The notes: generated by a model from the letters alone, not told the origin. Shown: positions 43,033-52,475, counted from the stretch's first letter. The stretch: 64,000 nucleotides of DNA from Streptomyces sp. NBC_00358 (GCF_036099295.1 NZ_CP107976.1:558001-622000), one strand, 5' to 3'. Made by a program: numbers and translations.

Positions 43033-44412
43033 ATGTGTGTGAGCGACCGCAGCGCCTTCATGACCATCGCCAAGGCGGCCGCGCCGCTCTATGTGACCAT
43101 GCTCGCGGCCTCGGCGGGCTCTCTCGTCGACACCGCGCTCCTGGGCCGCCATGCCACCGTCTCACTGGCCGCGTTCGCCGTGACGGTGGCCGTCTTCAGC
43201 CCGGCCACCGCCACCGTGGCGGGTGCGCTCCGCGGGGTGATGCCGTTCGTCGCACCGCACCGCGACGCCCCCGGGACTCTGTTGCCACTGGTGCGCAGCG
43301 GTATGTGGCTGGCGTTCGCCGTGGGCGGGGTCTGTGCGGCGGCGGTGGCGGCCGTGCCTTTGCTCGGCGGACTGTTCGGAGTACAGCCCGGAGTCCTCTC
43401 CCAACTCGGCGCGTTCCCTTGGATGCTGGCGGGCAGCGTACTGCTGATCGCGGTCGGCCAGTCGGCGACGTCCGTACTGGTCGCGCTGGGCCACTCTGCC
43501 CAGGTAATGCGGTCGGGGCTGATGGGCACCGCGGTGTCGGTGACCCTGTCGGTGCTGCTCGTCGGAGGCCCGGGACCGTTGCCAGGCTACGGGCTGACCG
43601 GGGCGGGCCTGGCCATGCTCGCCTCCAGCCTGGTCGGTACCAGCCTCAACCAGTACGCGCTGCGCCGCCGCACGGTGCTGGCCGGCCGGCGGATACGACC
43701 CGGTCGGCCGGATCCGCACGAGATCCTGCGGCTGGCCCGGGTGGGAATCCCACTCGGTGGAACCGTGCTCGTCAAGTTCTCGGTGCTCGGAGTACTCACC
43801 TTCGCGGCCGCCCGGATCAGCCCCGGCAGCGCCGCCGTGCACAGCGTGTCCGAATCGCTGGTGAACGTCGTCTTCACGGCGGCCGTCGCGGTCGGCCAGG
43901 CCACGGTCCCGTTGATCGCCGAATTCGCCGAGGCACGGGACACCGTACGCATCCGGCGCAGTGTGTGGGCCGGAATCCGGGTGGCGCTGTGCGCGGTCAC
44001 CGTACTCGGGGCCGTACTGGTCATGCTGCGAGGCCCGTTGGTGGGCCTGTTCACCAGGACGCCTGAGCTGGAGGATCAGGTGATCCGGCTGTTGCCGCTG
44101 ATCCTGGCGGTGGTGGTCACCGACGCCCTGCAGGCGGTGGCGGGCTTCGGCCTCGTCGGGCTCAAACGCGCAGGACCGAGCCTGGTGTCCACCGTGGTGT
44201 GGTTCGGGATCCTGGCCGCCCTGTCCGTGCCGGTCGCCGACAGCGCCGGGCTGCCCGGCCTGTGGTCCGCCCTGGCTTGCGCGAACCTGCTCCAGGCCGT
44301 CACCAAGCTGGTGTCCTTCATGCGTCATAGCGCCCTGATCCGCGCGGCTCTCCCATCGACAGCGCCGGCGCGAAGCGTCGACGCCGTGCCAGGAACGAGC
44401 CAGGAACGCTGA
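43033..44412 (+). CDS. MATE family efflux transporter
   Basis: 459 residues from ATG 43033; GTG 43039 is equally possible. Twelve predicted helices in two halves: [20 protein letters not shown] and [20 protein letters not shown] in the first, [20 protein letters not shown] and [20 protein letters not shown] in the second. This is the MatE pattern of Na+- or H+-driven drug exporters. It starts 62 bases after the GNAT stop and may share its transcript. Substrate unknown. Confidence 0.88.
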   Translation: MCVSDRSAFMTIAKAAAPLYVTMLAASAGSLVDTALLGRHATVSLAAFAVTVAVFSPATATVAGALRGVMPFVAPHRDAPGTLLPLVRSGMWLAFAVGGVCAAAVAAVPLLGGLFGVQPGVLSQLGAFPWMLAGSVLLIAVGQSATSVLVALGHSAQVMRSGLMGTAVSVTLSVLLVGGPGPLPGYGLTGAGLAMLASSLVGTSLNQYALRRRTVLAGRRIRPGRPDPHEILRLARVGIPLGGTVLVKFSVLGVLTFAAARISPGSAAVHSVSESLVNVVFTAAVAVGQATVPLIAEFAEARDTVRIRRSVWAGIRVALCAVTVLGAVLVMLRGPLVGLFTRTPELEDQVIRLLPLILAVVVTDALQAVAGFGLVGLKRAGPSLVSTVVWFGILAALSVPVADSAGLPGLWSALACANLLQAVTKLVSFMRHSALIRAALPSTAPARSVDAVPGTSQER

Positions 44413-44506
44413 ACTTCACGCCCCGCCCGGTCCCGCCCGGTTCCGCCCCGCCGAATGCGCCTCACCGCCTGGGTGGTTCGGGTCGGGCATGCGCGACCAT
44501 GAGGGG

Positions 44507-45214
44507 ATGGACGCTCGTTTTGTCGGCATCGGTGAACTGGTCGAGGCCCCTTCCGTAGCGGTCGTGGTCGACGTCATGCGTGCTTTCACGGTGGCTGCCT
44601 GGGCATTCGACCAAGGGGCAGAGAAGATCGTTCTCGCTGAGTCGCTGGACGAAGCCCTGGCGCTCAAGACCCGCCATCCGGACTGGGTGGCCCTCAAGGA
44701 CGGTCCACCCGCGCCCGGGTTCGACCTCGTCAACTCGCCGGGCCTGCTGCGGTCCGTCGACCTCGGCGGACGGACCGTTGTACAGAAGACCACCGCGGGA
44801 ACGGTCGGCGCCCTCGCGGTCAAGGAGGCGTCGCTGGTGCTGTGCGCCAGTTTCGTGGTGGCCGAGGCGACGGCTCGGCTCTTGCGGGCACGCGAGTGTG
44901 TCAGTGTCACGTTCGTGGTCACCGGCGAGGATGGACGGGCCGATGAGGATCTGGCGTGTGCTCAGTACATCGCCCGGACGGTCACCGCGGCGGGGACGGA
45001 CGCGGCCGGGTTCCTCCGCCGCGCCCGCGAGTCCCGCGCCGCCGCCGAGCTGGCCGAGGGGGTGCGGCAAGGGGTCCATCCCGATGACATCGCACTCTGT
45101 CTTGAGCTCGACCGGTTCCCCTTCGCCATGGTGGCGACCTCGGAGGACTCGCTCCTGGTCCTCCGCCCGTGCGCCGTCCCTTCGTTGACCGACAAGGTTC
45201 GAGCGGATCGCTGA
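44507..45214 (+). CDS. ComB-like 2-phosphosulfolactate phosphatase family protein
   Basis: 235 residues from ATG 44507; ATG 44489 would add six. [20 protein letters not shown] is the N-terminal signature, followed by [43 protein letters not shown] and [16 protein letters not shown]. ComB removes phosphate from 2-phosphosulfolactate in coenzyme M synthesis of methanogens, but actinobacteria lack that pathway, so the substrate here is probably a different acidic phosphate ester. It stands between MATE and HIT genes. Confidence 0.82.
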   Translation: MDARFVGIGELVEAPSVAVVVDVMRAFTVAAWAFDQGAEKIVLAESLDEALALKTRHPDWVALKDGPPAPGFDLVNSPGLLRSVDLGGRTVVQKTTAGTVGALAVKEASLVLCASFVVAEATARLLRARECVSVTFVVTGEDGRADEDLACAQYIARTVTAAGTDAAGFLRRARESRAAAELAEGVRQGVHPDDIALCLELDRFPFAMVATSEDSLLVLRPCAVPSLTDKVRADR

Positions 45215-45224
45215 TGAGGTCCGA

Positions 45225-45241
45225 CTCTCGCGGTGCGAGAG
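45225..45241. terminator. Short hairpin between convergent genes
   Basis: CTCTCGC-GGT-GCGAGAG forms a perfect 7-bp stem with a 3-base loop, 10 bases after the ComB-like stop and 11 before the convergent HIT stop. Confidence 0.5.
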
Positions 45242-45252
45242 CCGACACCTCG

Positions 45253-45720
45253 CTACTGGACGTTCGAGTGCCCACGAAGATGGGCTCCGAGTGAGTGGGC
45301 CAGCTCGTCGGCCTGGGCTGCCGTCACCGGCTCCTGCTCCGGATGGCGGAGCAACTTGAAGACGCCAGGCCCCCGGTGTTCTGGTGGCAGGTCCTCCATG
45401 CGCGGCACGATGTGGAAGTGCACGTGCGCGAAGCCCTCGGCCTCGGCGAACTGGACGACGTAGGTCTTCAGGCAACCAGTCACACTCCGGAGAGCCTGTG
45501 AGAGCCTGACCTGCCACACTCCCAGGGCAGTTGCCTCCGCCGCGGTGAGGTCATGGACCGCGACGACGTGGCGCCGGGGCAGCAGCACCAGCCAGCCGCG
45601 CACCGCGGTGTCGAAGACGTGGGCCACACGCCAGAGTTGGTCATGTGCCACGCGCTCGCGTGGTGGGAGGTCGTCGAACTCCGCTTCCCTGCCGCATGCG
45701 TAGCAATCGGGAGTCACCAT
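45253..45720 (-). CDS. HIT family protein (histidine triad hydrolase)
   Basis: 155 residues. The triad is HVHFHIVPR (HxHxHxxPR). An N-terminal CYACG resembles the partial zinc site of some HIT proteins, and RGWLVLLPRRHVVAVHDL is the conserved strand-helix before the triad. HIT proteins hydrolyse nucleoside phosphoramidates or dinucleotides. The GTG/ATG start at 45720 is the only good choice. Monocistronic. Confidence 0.88.
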   Translation of the reverse strand: MVTPDCYACGREAEFDDLPPRERVAHDQLWRVAHVFDTAVRGWLVLLPRRHVVAVHDLTAAEATALGVWQVRLSQALRSVTGCLKTYVVQFAEAEGFAHVHFHIVPRMEDLPPEHRGPGVFKLLRHPEQEPVTAAQADELAHSLGAHLRGHSNVQ

Positions 45721-45962
45721 GAACCGAGATCGTAGAACTGCCGTTGGCCCGCTGCCAGTTCGTCGCCGACCACCGGCGCGGGCAGGGCGTGACGGAGCGG
45801 GCGTCGCACGTGATGCCTTCCCGTGGCGCGACCGGGAACGTCACCGTGAGGGAGGGCTGCCGCGGGCGGGCTCGGCGTCCGGTGACAACGGACCCGAGAC
45901 GTTTGCCGACGAAGTCGGACCGACGCCGAAACCGCGTGCCCGCCCCGGCGGCCGTCGTGTTC

Positions 45963-46361
45963 TCAGCGCGCGAACTTCGCGATGGCGGCCGGCGTGACGG
46001 GGGTGAAGAAGTTGACGAGGTTGCCGTCGGGATCGCGGAACAGGAGCGCGCGGTTGCCCCAGGGCATCGTGGTGGGTTCGTTGACGAAGTCCTCCACGAA
46101 GCCGGTCAGGTTCTTGTACACACTGTCCACGTCGTCGACAAGGAATTCGAGGATGACGCTGTGGTTGTCCGCCGGGCGGGCGGAGCCGGGAGCGAACAGG
46201 GGCACGGTGCGGGTGCTGCCGATCGCGAGGGTGCCCGAGGCGGTCCTGAGTTCGGCGAAGTCCTCGTTGGCCCACTCGGCGGGCACTCCGGTGGCACGCT
46301 CGTAGAAGTTGACGAGGCGGGTGACGTCGCCCGTGATGATGCGGATCGAGACAAGTTCCAT
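45963..46361 (-). CDS. VOC family (glyoxalase-like) protein
   Basis: 132 residues from ATG 46361. Two beta-alpha-beta-beta-beta modules: VSIRIITGDVTRLVNFYERA with GTLAIGSTRT, then VILEFLVDDVDSVYKNL with ALLFRDPDGNLVNFFTPV. The metal ligands normally in these positions are only partly conserved. The fold includes glyoxalase I, dioxygenases and antibiotic-binding resistance proteins. It is divergent from the WYL regulator gene with a palindrome between them, so it is probably that regulator's target. Confidence 0.85.
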   Translation of the reverse strand: MELVSIRIITGDVTRLVNFYERATGVPAEWANEDFAELRTASGTLAIGSTRTVPLFAPGSARPADNHSVILEFLVDDVDSVYKNLTGFVEDFVNEPTTMPWGNRALLFRDPDGNLVNFFTPVTPAAIAKFAR

Positions 46362-46407
46362 GGTTCTCTCCTGGTCCGTCGGTCCTTCCGATCGCACGCT
46401 ACGACGA

Positions 46408-46432
46408 ATACCGGGCGGAATCCGCCCGGTAT
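46408..46432. promoter_or_regulatory. 25-bp palindrome between VOC and WYL genes
   Basis: ATACCGGGCGGA (46408-46419) and TCCGCCCGGTAT (46421-46432) are perfect arms around one central base (46420). It ends 19 bases before the WYL ATG and lies 46 bases upstream of the VOC ATG. It is the probable binding site of the WYL regulator for both genes. Confidence 0.8.
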
Positions 46433-46451
46433 ATGCGGGAGACTTCCGGGC

Positions 46452-47447
46452 ATGGCCCGCCCCATCGCCCGCGTGCTCACCCTGCTGGAACTGCTGCAGT
46501 CGGGCAGCACACGGACCGTGACCGAACTCGCTGATCGGCTCGACGTCGACGAACGCACCGTGCGGCGCTACGTCGGTCACCTCGTCGACCTCGACGTGCC
46601 GGTCGAGTCGGTGCGCGGCCGCTACGGCGGCTACCGGCTCGCCCCCGGTTACCGCATGCCACCTCTCATGCTGAGTGACGACGAAGCGCTCGCCGTGCTG
46701 TTCGGCCTGGTCGCGGGCCGACGGGCCGGCCTGGCCACGGACACGGCGAGTGAGACGGCCGCGGCCAAGATCCGACGAGTGCTGCCCGACCGGCTGCGCG
46801 GGAGACTCGACGCCGTGCTCGGCTCCCTCGCCTTCACGGACCGTGCCGGCGAGGCGGTCGCCCCGGAATCCGCGGTCCTGCTCGCGATCGCCGACGCGGT
46901 GAACCATCACCGGCCGATCTCGATCCGGTACACCGCCGTCGACGGCCGGCGCAGCGAGCGCACGCTGCACCCCCACGGGGTCGTCGCCCACGCGGGCCGG
47001 TGGTACGTCACGGCCACTGATGTCACGGCCGGCGAGGACCGGACGTTTCGGCTGGATCGCGTCACCGGGGCAAGGACCCTGCCCGGCTCGTTCGAACCAC
47101 CCGCCGGACTCGACCCGGCGAAACGCGTACTGACCGGGCTCGCCACAGCCCCGTACCAGCATGAGGTGACCCTGCGGATCCAGGGGACGGCCGAGCAGAT
47201 CCACACCCGGCTTCCCGCGAGCGTCGCAATCGTGCAGGAACTCCCTGCCCCGAGCGGCGCGGCTCCGGAGACCGAACGCTGGTCCCGCGTCGAACTGCGG
47301 GTGGAACGGCTCGACTGGCTGCCCGCTGTCCTCGCGTCGCTGGACCTGCCCTTCGTCATCGAACGCCCGGACGAACTCCGCGGCCTCGTCGAGGCCCTCG
47401 CCGAACGGCTCACGAAGTCCGCCCGGCGAAGGTGCGGAACGGAGTGA
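46452..47447 (+). CDS. WYL-domain transcriptional regulator (HTH_11-WYL)
   Basis: 331 residues. The N-terminal winged helix (1-65) has RVLTLLELLQSGSTRTVTEL, ADRLDVDERTVRRYVGHL and the wing RGRYGGYRLAPGYRMPPLML. The WYL domain (about 140-215) contains RPISIRYTAVDGRRSERTLH, GVVAHAGRWYVTATD and FRLDRVTGA; the W-Y-L triplet appears as WYV. The C-terminal WCX domain follows. Such regulators bind nucleic-acid or other ligands and often activate or repress a divergent gene, here the VOC gene. Confidence 0.9.
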   Translation: MARPIARVLTLLELLQSGSTRTVTELADRLDVDERTVRRYVGHLVDLDVPVESVRGRYGGYRLAPGYRMPPLMLSDDEALAVLFGLVAGRRAGLATDTASETAAAKIRRVLPDRLRGRLDAVLGSLAFTDRAGEAVAPESAVLLAIADAVNHHRPISIRYTAVDGRRSERTLHPHGVVAHAGRWYVTATDVTAGEDRTFRLDRVTGARTLPGSFEPPAGLDPAKRVLTGLATAPYQHEVTLRIQGTAEQIHTRLPASVAIVQELPAPSGAAPETERWSRVELRVERLDWLPAVLASLDLPFVIERPDELRGLVEALAERLTKSARRRCGTE

Positions 47448-47547
47448 GCGGACGGGCCATGAGATCGTTCTGAGGTGCGGGGCCTGAGGTCGACGGCAGA
47501 CTGAGCGCAATCTTGATCATGGAAAAGCTGAGCCTCGGGAGAAGTCG

Positions 47548-48138
47548 ATGTGGGAGACCCTCTACGACACCGCGGTCCTCGCCATCGTGGCCGAGCCACT
47601 CCTTCGCCTGATACGGAGGCAATGGCACCGGAGGCGTATCTCCCAGGCGGTCGCCACACTGAATCGTGGGGAAGACACCCGAATCCGCTGTGCCGCACGA
47701 TTTCGTAACTCTGGCGGAAGTCGCCATCGCGCTCACCTGACGGTGACGACGGAAGGTGTCTTCCTTTCCACCGTTGACAGCGCGGTCACGGAACTCCGGC
47801 TCGGGACTCCACACACCGGTGTCGAAGTCGTCGCCGAGCTGTCGATGCTGGTGTGCGACATATCCGGACGACAGCTCGAAGTCCTGCTTCCGGCCGAGGA
47901 GGACCGCCTCTTCGAGGCCTTGGTGGCCAGGTTCCTGGGCCACAGCGACGAACACGCCGCTCCCACGGATACCGTCCCAAGATCCGATTCGGTGGGATCG
48001 GGATCGTACGGCCGTCCTCCCTCACGTAAGGGCGACGATCCGACTACCGGCTCGGGACTGATAGGGGCAGCCCGAACGCGGGGAGCACCTTGTCGTCGAA
48101 TCGGGTCATGGCGCAGATCCGATCGCCGGACAGAGTGA
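47548..48138 (+). CDS. Hypothetical protein with N-terminal membrane-associated helix
   Basis: 196 residues from ATG 47548 behind GGGAGAAG. The N-terminus WETLYDTAVLAIVAEPLLRL is an amphipathic or membrane-touching helix. The centre (about 40-125) is beta-rich with HLTVTTEGVFLSTVDSAV and LEVLLPAEEDRLFEALVARF, which looks like a PH-like domain. The last 50 residues are Ser/Arg-rich, and 95 bases of coding overlap the 3' end of the convergent sigma factor gene, which is unusual. No family recognised. Confidence 0.6.
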   Translation: MWETLYDTAVLAIVAEPLLRLIRRQWHRRRISQAVATLNRGEDTRIRCAARFRNSGGSRHRAHLTVTTEGVFLSTVDSAVTELRLGTPHTGVEVVAELSMLVCDISGRQLEVLLPAEEDRLFEALVARFLGHSDEHAAPTDTVPRSDSVGSGSYGRPPSRKGDDPTTGSGLIGAARTRGAPCRRIGSWRRSDRRTE

Positions 48139-49063
48139 GGACGTAGAGGCCGACCCCGTGGCTGGCGCCGTTGGCATCGCGCAGGTAGGCCCCGAATGCC
48201 GGCTGGCCGTTGGCTCGCGACGGGACGAGGTCGAACCTCCGGCCGGCGTCGAAGATGGCGCCGCAGAACCGCGCCACGACGTCTCGACCCTTGTACTCGA
48301 AGGGAATCGGTGGCATCGACACGAAGACGTCGTCGGTCAGGAGGGCCACCAGCGCACCCATGTCGGCCGACTCCCACGCATGGACGAACTTCGCCACGAT
48401 CGCGTCCTCGGCGGGCGAGCCGACGGCCGGAGGTGGTTCGTGGCCCGCCGTCGGCAGCAGCCGACTCCGCAGGCCGGCGCGGGACCGTTTGAGTGCGCTG
48501 TTGACCGATGCGACGGTCGAGTCCAGCATGTCGGCCACCTCGCTCGCCGGGAACCCCAGCACATCGCGCAGGATGAGCACGGCGAGCTGGCGGGGCGGCA
48601 GGACCTGAAGGGCGGTCACGAAGGCCAGCGAGATGGATTCGGTCTGCTCGTAGCGGGCCTCCGGGCCGAGCGGCACCTCGCCCGCGCCCTCCAGGAGGGC
48701 GCCGGGAAGCGGCCGCAGCCAGGGGACCTCACCGAGCCAGGTCGGCTCGGGCCATTCGTCCCCCACGTCCACGCCCCACTCCTTGGCCGGGCGCCGAGCG
48801 GCCGCGCGACGTTCGTCGAGACAGCGATGGGTGGCGATCCGGTACAGCCAGGTGCGCAGCGAGGCGCGTCCTTCGAACCCGCCGAGGCTCTGCCAGGCGG
48901 TCAGCAGCGTGTTCTGAAGGGCGTCCTCAGCGTCCTCGAAGGATCCGAGCATGCGATAGCAGTGCACCTGCAGCTCCCGAAGGTAGGGCTCGGCCAGTTC
49001 CCGGAACGCCTGCCCGTCCCCGGCCCGCGCCCTCGCCATCAGATCGGCTGCCACCATCCTCAC
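48044..49063 (-). CDS. ECF RNA polymerase sigma factor, SigG/SigX5 type with SnoaL-like tail
   Basis: 339 residues from GTG 49063, chosen because AAGAGG lies 6 bases upstream; GTG 49069 would abut the ribosome site. Region 2 (about 10-75) has YLRELQVHCYRMLGSFEDAE and DALQNTLLTAWQSL; region 4 (about 145-195) has LPPRQLAVLILRDVLGFPAS and EVADMLDSTVASVNSALKRS. A C-terminal NTF2/SnoaL-like domain (about 215-335) follows, as in the sigma-70 TIGR02960 group, where it replaces an anti-sigma factor as the regulatory part. No anti-sigma gene is adjacent. Confidence 0.92.
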   Translation of the reverse strand: MRMVAADLMARARAGDGQAFRELAEPYLRELQVHCYRMLGSFEDAEDALQNTLLTAWQSLGGFEGRASLRTWLYRIATHRCLDERRAAARRPAKEWGVDVGDEWPEPTWLGEVPWLRPLPGALLEGAGEVPLGPEARYEQTESISLAFVTALQVLPPRQLAVLILRDVLGFPASEVADMLDSTVASVNSALKRSRAGLRSRLLPTAGHEPPPAVGSPAEDAIVAKFVHAWESADMGALVALLTDDVFVSMPPIPFEYKGRDVVARFCGAIFDAGRRFDLVPSRANGQPAFGAYLRDANGASHGVGLYVLTLSGDRICAMTRFDDKVLPAFGLPLSVPSR

Positions 49064-49215
49064 CGTCACCCTCTTCCCGCGTCGCGCCGCACTTCCATCC
49101 TGTACAGGCGTCGACCCAGGGGCGAACTGGGCGGTCGGCGGGCGACCAGTTTCCCGGCGCCGCGACGCCTGTACCTACGTGACCGACGACGACGTCGGCT
49201 CGAAGGAGGATCGAC

Positions 49216-49800
49216 ATGGGAAAGATCGTGATGAGCGGACCGCAGAACGTCTCGCTCGACGGAGTGGTCCAGGACCCGGACGGTGCGGAGGGCTTCGAGC
49301 TGGGCGGCTGGTTCGTCCAGTTCGGCGGCAGCGATCTCGAAGAGTGGAACAAGATCGCGCTGGAGGAGGCGCTGCGCGCCGAGGCATGGCTGCTGGGTCG
49401 CAAGAGCTACGAGTTCTTCGGGGCGCGATGGCGGCCCCGCGCCGGCGAGCTCGCGGACCGGCTGAACAGCATGCCCAAGTACGTCGTGTCGTCGACACTC
49501 GATGAGCCCGACTGGAACAACACGACGGTTCTGAGGGGCGATGTGTTGACCGAGGTCTCGAAGCTGAAGCAGGAGCTGGACGGAGAGATCGTCGTCCCTG
49601 CCAGCTATCGGCTCGGGCACACCCTGATCGAGCACGATCTCGTCGACGAGGTGCGGCTGGCCGTCTTCCCGGTCGTGCTCGGGGCCGGCGAACGGTTCTT
49701 CGGCGAGGCCTGTGGCAGGAAGGCCATGCGGTTGGTCGACAACCGGACGATCGGTGACGGCCTGGCCTTCCTCACCTACGAGTTCGTCCAAGACGCCTGA
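49216..49800 (+). CDS. Dihydrofolate reductase/RibD C-terminal family protein
   Basis: 194 residues. The RibD_C fold is shown by MSGPQNVSLDGVVQDPDG, LRAEAWLLGRKSYEFFGARW, PKYVVSSTLDEPDWNNTTVL and VRLAVFPVVLGAGERFFGEA. Members reduce a pterin- or flavin-precursor-like substrate with NADPH, but most actinobacterial paralogues are uncharacterised. The ribosome site AAGGAGG is excellent. It is divergent from the SigG-type sigma factor, and this pairing occurs often in streptomycetes, so it may be a target of that sigma factor. Confidence 0.88.
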   Translation: MGKIVMSGPQNVSLDGVVQDPDGAEGFELGGWFVQFGGSDLEEWNKIALEEALRAEAWLLGRKSYEFFGARWRPRAGELADRLNSMPKYVVSSTLDEPDWNNTTVLRGDVLTEVSKLKQELDGEIVVPASYRLGHTLIEHDLVDEVRLAVFPVVLGAGERFFGEACGRKAMRLVDNRTIGDGLAFLTYEFVQDA

Positions 49801-49803
49801 GGA

Positions 49804-49884
49804 GCCTGTCGTTTGGATCAGGTCGGCCTCGCTCAGGGCGCCTTGTGGGCCCCCGGCGACGCGGGACGTGATCCAGGCGACAGG
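49804..49884. mobile_element. Possible IS remnant or MITE with imperfect terminal repeats
   Basis: CCTGTCGTTTGGATCA (49805-49820) and TGATCCAGGCGACAGG (49869-49884) are inverted repeats matching at 14 of 16 positions, 80 bases end to end. The outer sequence resembles ends left by Streptomyces insertion sequences. It sits exactly between the convergent DHFR-like and nitroreductase genes. It may instead act as a terminator hairpin with a long loop. Confidence 0.3.
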
Positions 49885-49985
49885 TCCATGCCTTCTCCCA
49901 AGTGGCCTTGCCCTGGGGGCCGTTGCGTCGCGTCTGGTGCGCGGACTCGTCCAGGTCCCGTCCCGTCGATCTCGGCCATCCAACG

Positions 49986-50651
49986 TCACACTCCGATGAA
50001 GGTCACCGTTTCCGTCATGTCCGCCCGCCCGGTACGCAGCCTTGGCACGCCTTCCTTCTCAAATCCCACCGAGATGCCGCAGAACAGCACGAGCTCGCCC
50101 TCGGCTCCGACTGCTCGGCTGACGGTGGTGCGGTACATGGTCCACATCACCTGGGGGCAACTGTGCAACCCTTCCGCCCTCAGCAACAGCATCACCGTCT
50201 GCAAGTACATCCCCGCGTCACCCCACTGGCCGGGCCCCATCGTCCGGTCGAGGTAGCAGAACAAGACGACCGGCGCCCCGAACGCCTCCGAGTTCAAGGC
50301 AGCGATCTTCTGAGGCCGGTCGGGGTCGTCCCGCTCAATCCCCAGCGCTTCGTACCGCTGAGCCGCCGCGGCAGAGAAGCGGTCCAGATAGGGCGAGGTC
50401 AGTTCGTCCGGGTACATCGGATACTCCCGCTCATCACCCGGGTCTCCCGCCAGTGCCCTGGCGGTCGCATACCCCTTCAGCTCAGCCAAGGGTTCGCCGG
50501 TCACGACATACATGTGCCACGGCTGGAGGTTCCCACTGGATGGAGCCCGCGTCGCTGCGGTCAGCACTCGTTCGAGCACCTCCTTGGGCACCGCCTCATC
50601 GCTGAACGCCCGCACGGCCCGGCGACTGTCCACGGCCTCATACACATCCAT
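49986..50651 (-). CDS. Nitroreductase family protein
   Basis: 221 residues from ATG 50651; ATG 50669 would add six. FMN-binding SRRAVRAFSDEAVP and ATRAPSSGNLQPWHMYVV are at the N-terminus; the C-terminal half has QWGDAGMYLQTVMLLLRAEG and GLHSCPQVMW, and the final FCGISVGFEKEGV. These enzymes reduce nitro compounds, quinones or enones with NAD(P)H as homodimers. Physiological substrate unknown. Monocistronic. Confidence 0.9.
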   Translation of the reverse strand: MDVYEAVDSRRAVRAFSDEAVPKEVLERVLTAATRAPSSGNLQPWHMYVVTGEPLAELKGYATARALAGDPGDEREYPMYPDELTSPYLDRFSAAAAQRYEALGIERDDPDRPQKIAALNSEAFGAPVVLFCYLDRTMGPGQWGDAGMYLQTVMLLLRAEGLHSCPQVMWTMYRTTVSRAVGAEGELVLFCGISVGFEKEGVPRLRTGRADMTETVTFIGV

Positions 50652-50860
50652 GTCTTCGCGTCCTCTCATTCAACCGGGGCCCCTGCACCGTATTCAGCGG
50701 TCAGCACTGAGCATCCGCGGCCTGACCGACGTCCCGACGATCAGTCCAGTCGTTGACAGGACCGTGGGAGACGGAGGTGATTGGTCTTGATCAGGCAGGA
50801 CGGAATACTGGCGAGGTGCTGCGCCCATAGTTCGATCTGCCGTCTCGGGAGCGTGTTCAG

Positions 50861-51769
50861 GTGCGAGATCTTCTGCCAGGGCTGTCGCCGGAATTCCGAT
50901 CGCGGCCCGCCACCGCTGACGACACCGGTGACATCGTTCGCTTGGTCGCGGCCTGCGAGCGCGAGCTCTTCGGGCGGGTACGGGCCGATCTCGGCCGCAT
51001 CGCCGCCGACCTGGCAAGACCTGGCCTGGTTCCGGAGACGGACACCCGTCTGGTCCATGACCGGGCGGGGCAGTTGGTGGCGCGGGCCTGGGTGAACCGG
51101 CGCTCCGAGGTGGACGTCCACCCCCAGCACCAGGGCCGTGGCCTGGGTGGTGTGCTCCTGGCCTGGGCCGAGACCCGAGCCAGACAGGCGGGCAGCGCGC
51201 GCATCGTCCAGACCGTCCCGGACGACGACACGAACGCCGTCCGGCTGCTGCGCTCGCGCGGATACGAGCCGATGGTGACCCAGTGGCTTCTGGAGTACCT
51301 CATGCCGGAGGAGCCCGCTCTACCCGAACCTCCGGCGGGCATCCTCGTTCGGCCGTTCCGCGCCGGCGACGAACACGGCGCACACCGGCTCGTCGAGGAT
51401 GCCTTCGACGAATGGTAGGAGCGGCGCCAGACCTACCAGGAGTGGGCCCGGCACACGGTCGGACGTCCCACCTTCGCCCCCGCGATGTCAGCGCTGGCGT
51501 TCGCCGACGGTCAACCGGTGGGTGCCGCGCTCTCGCTGGACCTCCCGGACACCGACGAGGGCTACATCGAGCAGGTCGCGGTGCGCCGCGACCACCGCAG
51601 CAGGGGCATCGCCCGCCTCCTGCTCCAGAACGCTTTCCACGCCTTCTACGAGCAGGGTCGGCGGGCCTGCACCCTCGGGACGCACTCGGACACCGGCGCC
51701 TTGAACCTCTACCTGCGCGTCGGAATGACGGTCCGGCACAGTTCCACGGTCTTCAGGAAGGACCTGTGA
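50861..51769 (+). pseudogene. Double-GNAT acetyltransferase interrupted by an in-frame TAG
   Basis: 302 codons plus one internal stop. The first GNAT domain contains SEVDVHPQHQGRGLGGVLLA and LRSRGYEPMVTQWLLEYL. After LVEDAFDEW there is TAG at 51416-51418, and the same frame continues ERRQTYQEWARHTVGRPTFA into a complete second GNAT domain with EQVAVRRDHRSRGIARLLL and NLYLRVGMTVRHSSTV. Relatives of this tandem family, which resembles mycothiol synthase, usually have Gln at the stop position, so CAG to TAG is the likely mutation. Only the first half (185 residues) would be made unless the codon is read through. GTG 50861 follows GGGAG. Confidence 0.8.
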
Positions 51770-51859
51770 GACGAGCACGTCGCCGAGCCGGCCGCTGATC
51801 GGTGCTTGCTCGACGGGCTCGGCAGCAGCCCGCGACCGGCCCGAGCACCAGGAGCGGCG

Positions 51860-52228
51860 TCACGGAGCCGGGATCGGCTGAGTGAGGTTCACCGGGTTGC
51901 CGTCGGGGTCCTGGATGTGGGCGACGCGTTGTCCCCACGGCATGTCGTTGGGGCCGCCGCTGACCGAGCCGCCCAGCGCCGTCACCCGGCCGAGGGTCTC
52001 GTCGACGTCGTCGACAGCGATGCTGAGCAGGATCCGCGGTGCCGCCCCGGTCCCCAGGTCCGTCCTGGCCACCAGCCCGAGGTCGGTGTCGCCGATGCGC
52101 AGGCCGAGGTAGAAGGCCGGGCCTTCCGCCGGTACCCGGAAGATCTCCTCGGCGCCGAACAATTTCGTGTAGAAGCCGCGCAGGACGTCGTGGTCGGCAG
52201 TGATGATCACTGGCTGGATGGTGGACAT
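51860..52228 (-). CDS. VOC family protein
   Basis: 122 residues from ATG 52228 behind AGGAG. The two VOC modules are IQPVIITADHDVLRGFYTKL with FYLGLRIGDTDLGLVA, and RILLSIAVDDVDETLGRVTA with AHIQDPDGNPVNLTQPIP. The set resembles glyoxalase/bleomycin-resistance-like proteins of unknown substrate. Stand-alone gene. Confidence 0.87.
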   Translation of the reverse strand: MSTIQPVIITADHDVLRGFYTKLFGAEEIFRVPAEGPAFYLGLRIGDTDLGLVARTDLGTGAAPRILLSIAVDDVDETLGRVTALGGSVSGGPNDMPWGQRVAHIQDPDGNPVNLTQPIPAP

Positions 52229-52475
52229 GGCACTCCTGTCGAGAACGGTCGCGTCACTGGGTAGACCGTTCGACGACTCTGAACTCATCGGCGAACCGCC
52301 CCGCGCAACGATCCGCACCCCGGACTGCCGCCCGCGCCCAGTACGAGCGGCCCCGAACAGGGTCACACCACCGCCGCCGACCAGCCACTTCGAGATGGCG
52401 CGGTTTCGATGGTCCTGCTCGCTCGCCCACTCGCCCTCTGTGGCGCGTGGACGACAGGCCAACTACGGTGGCGCG

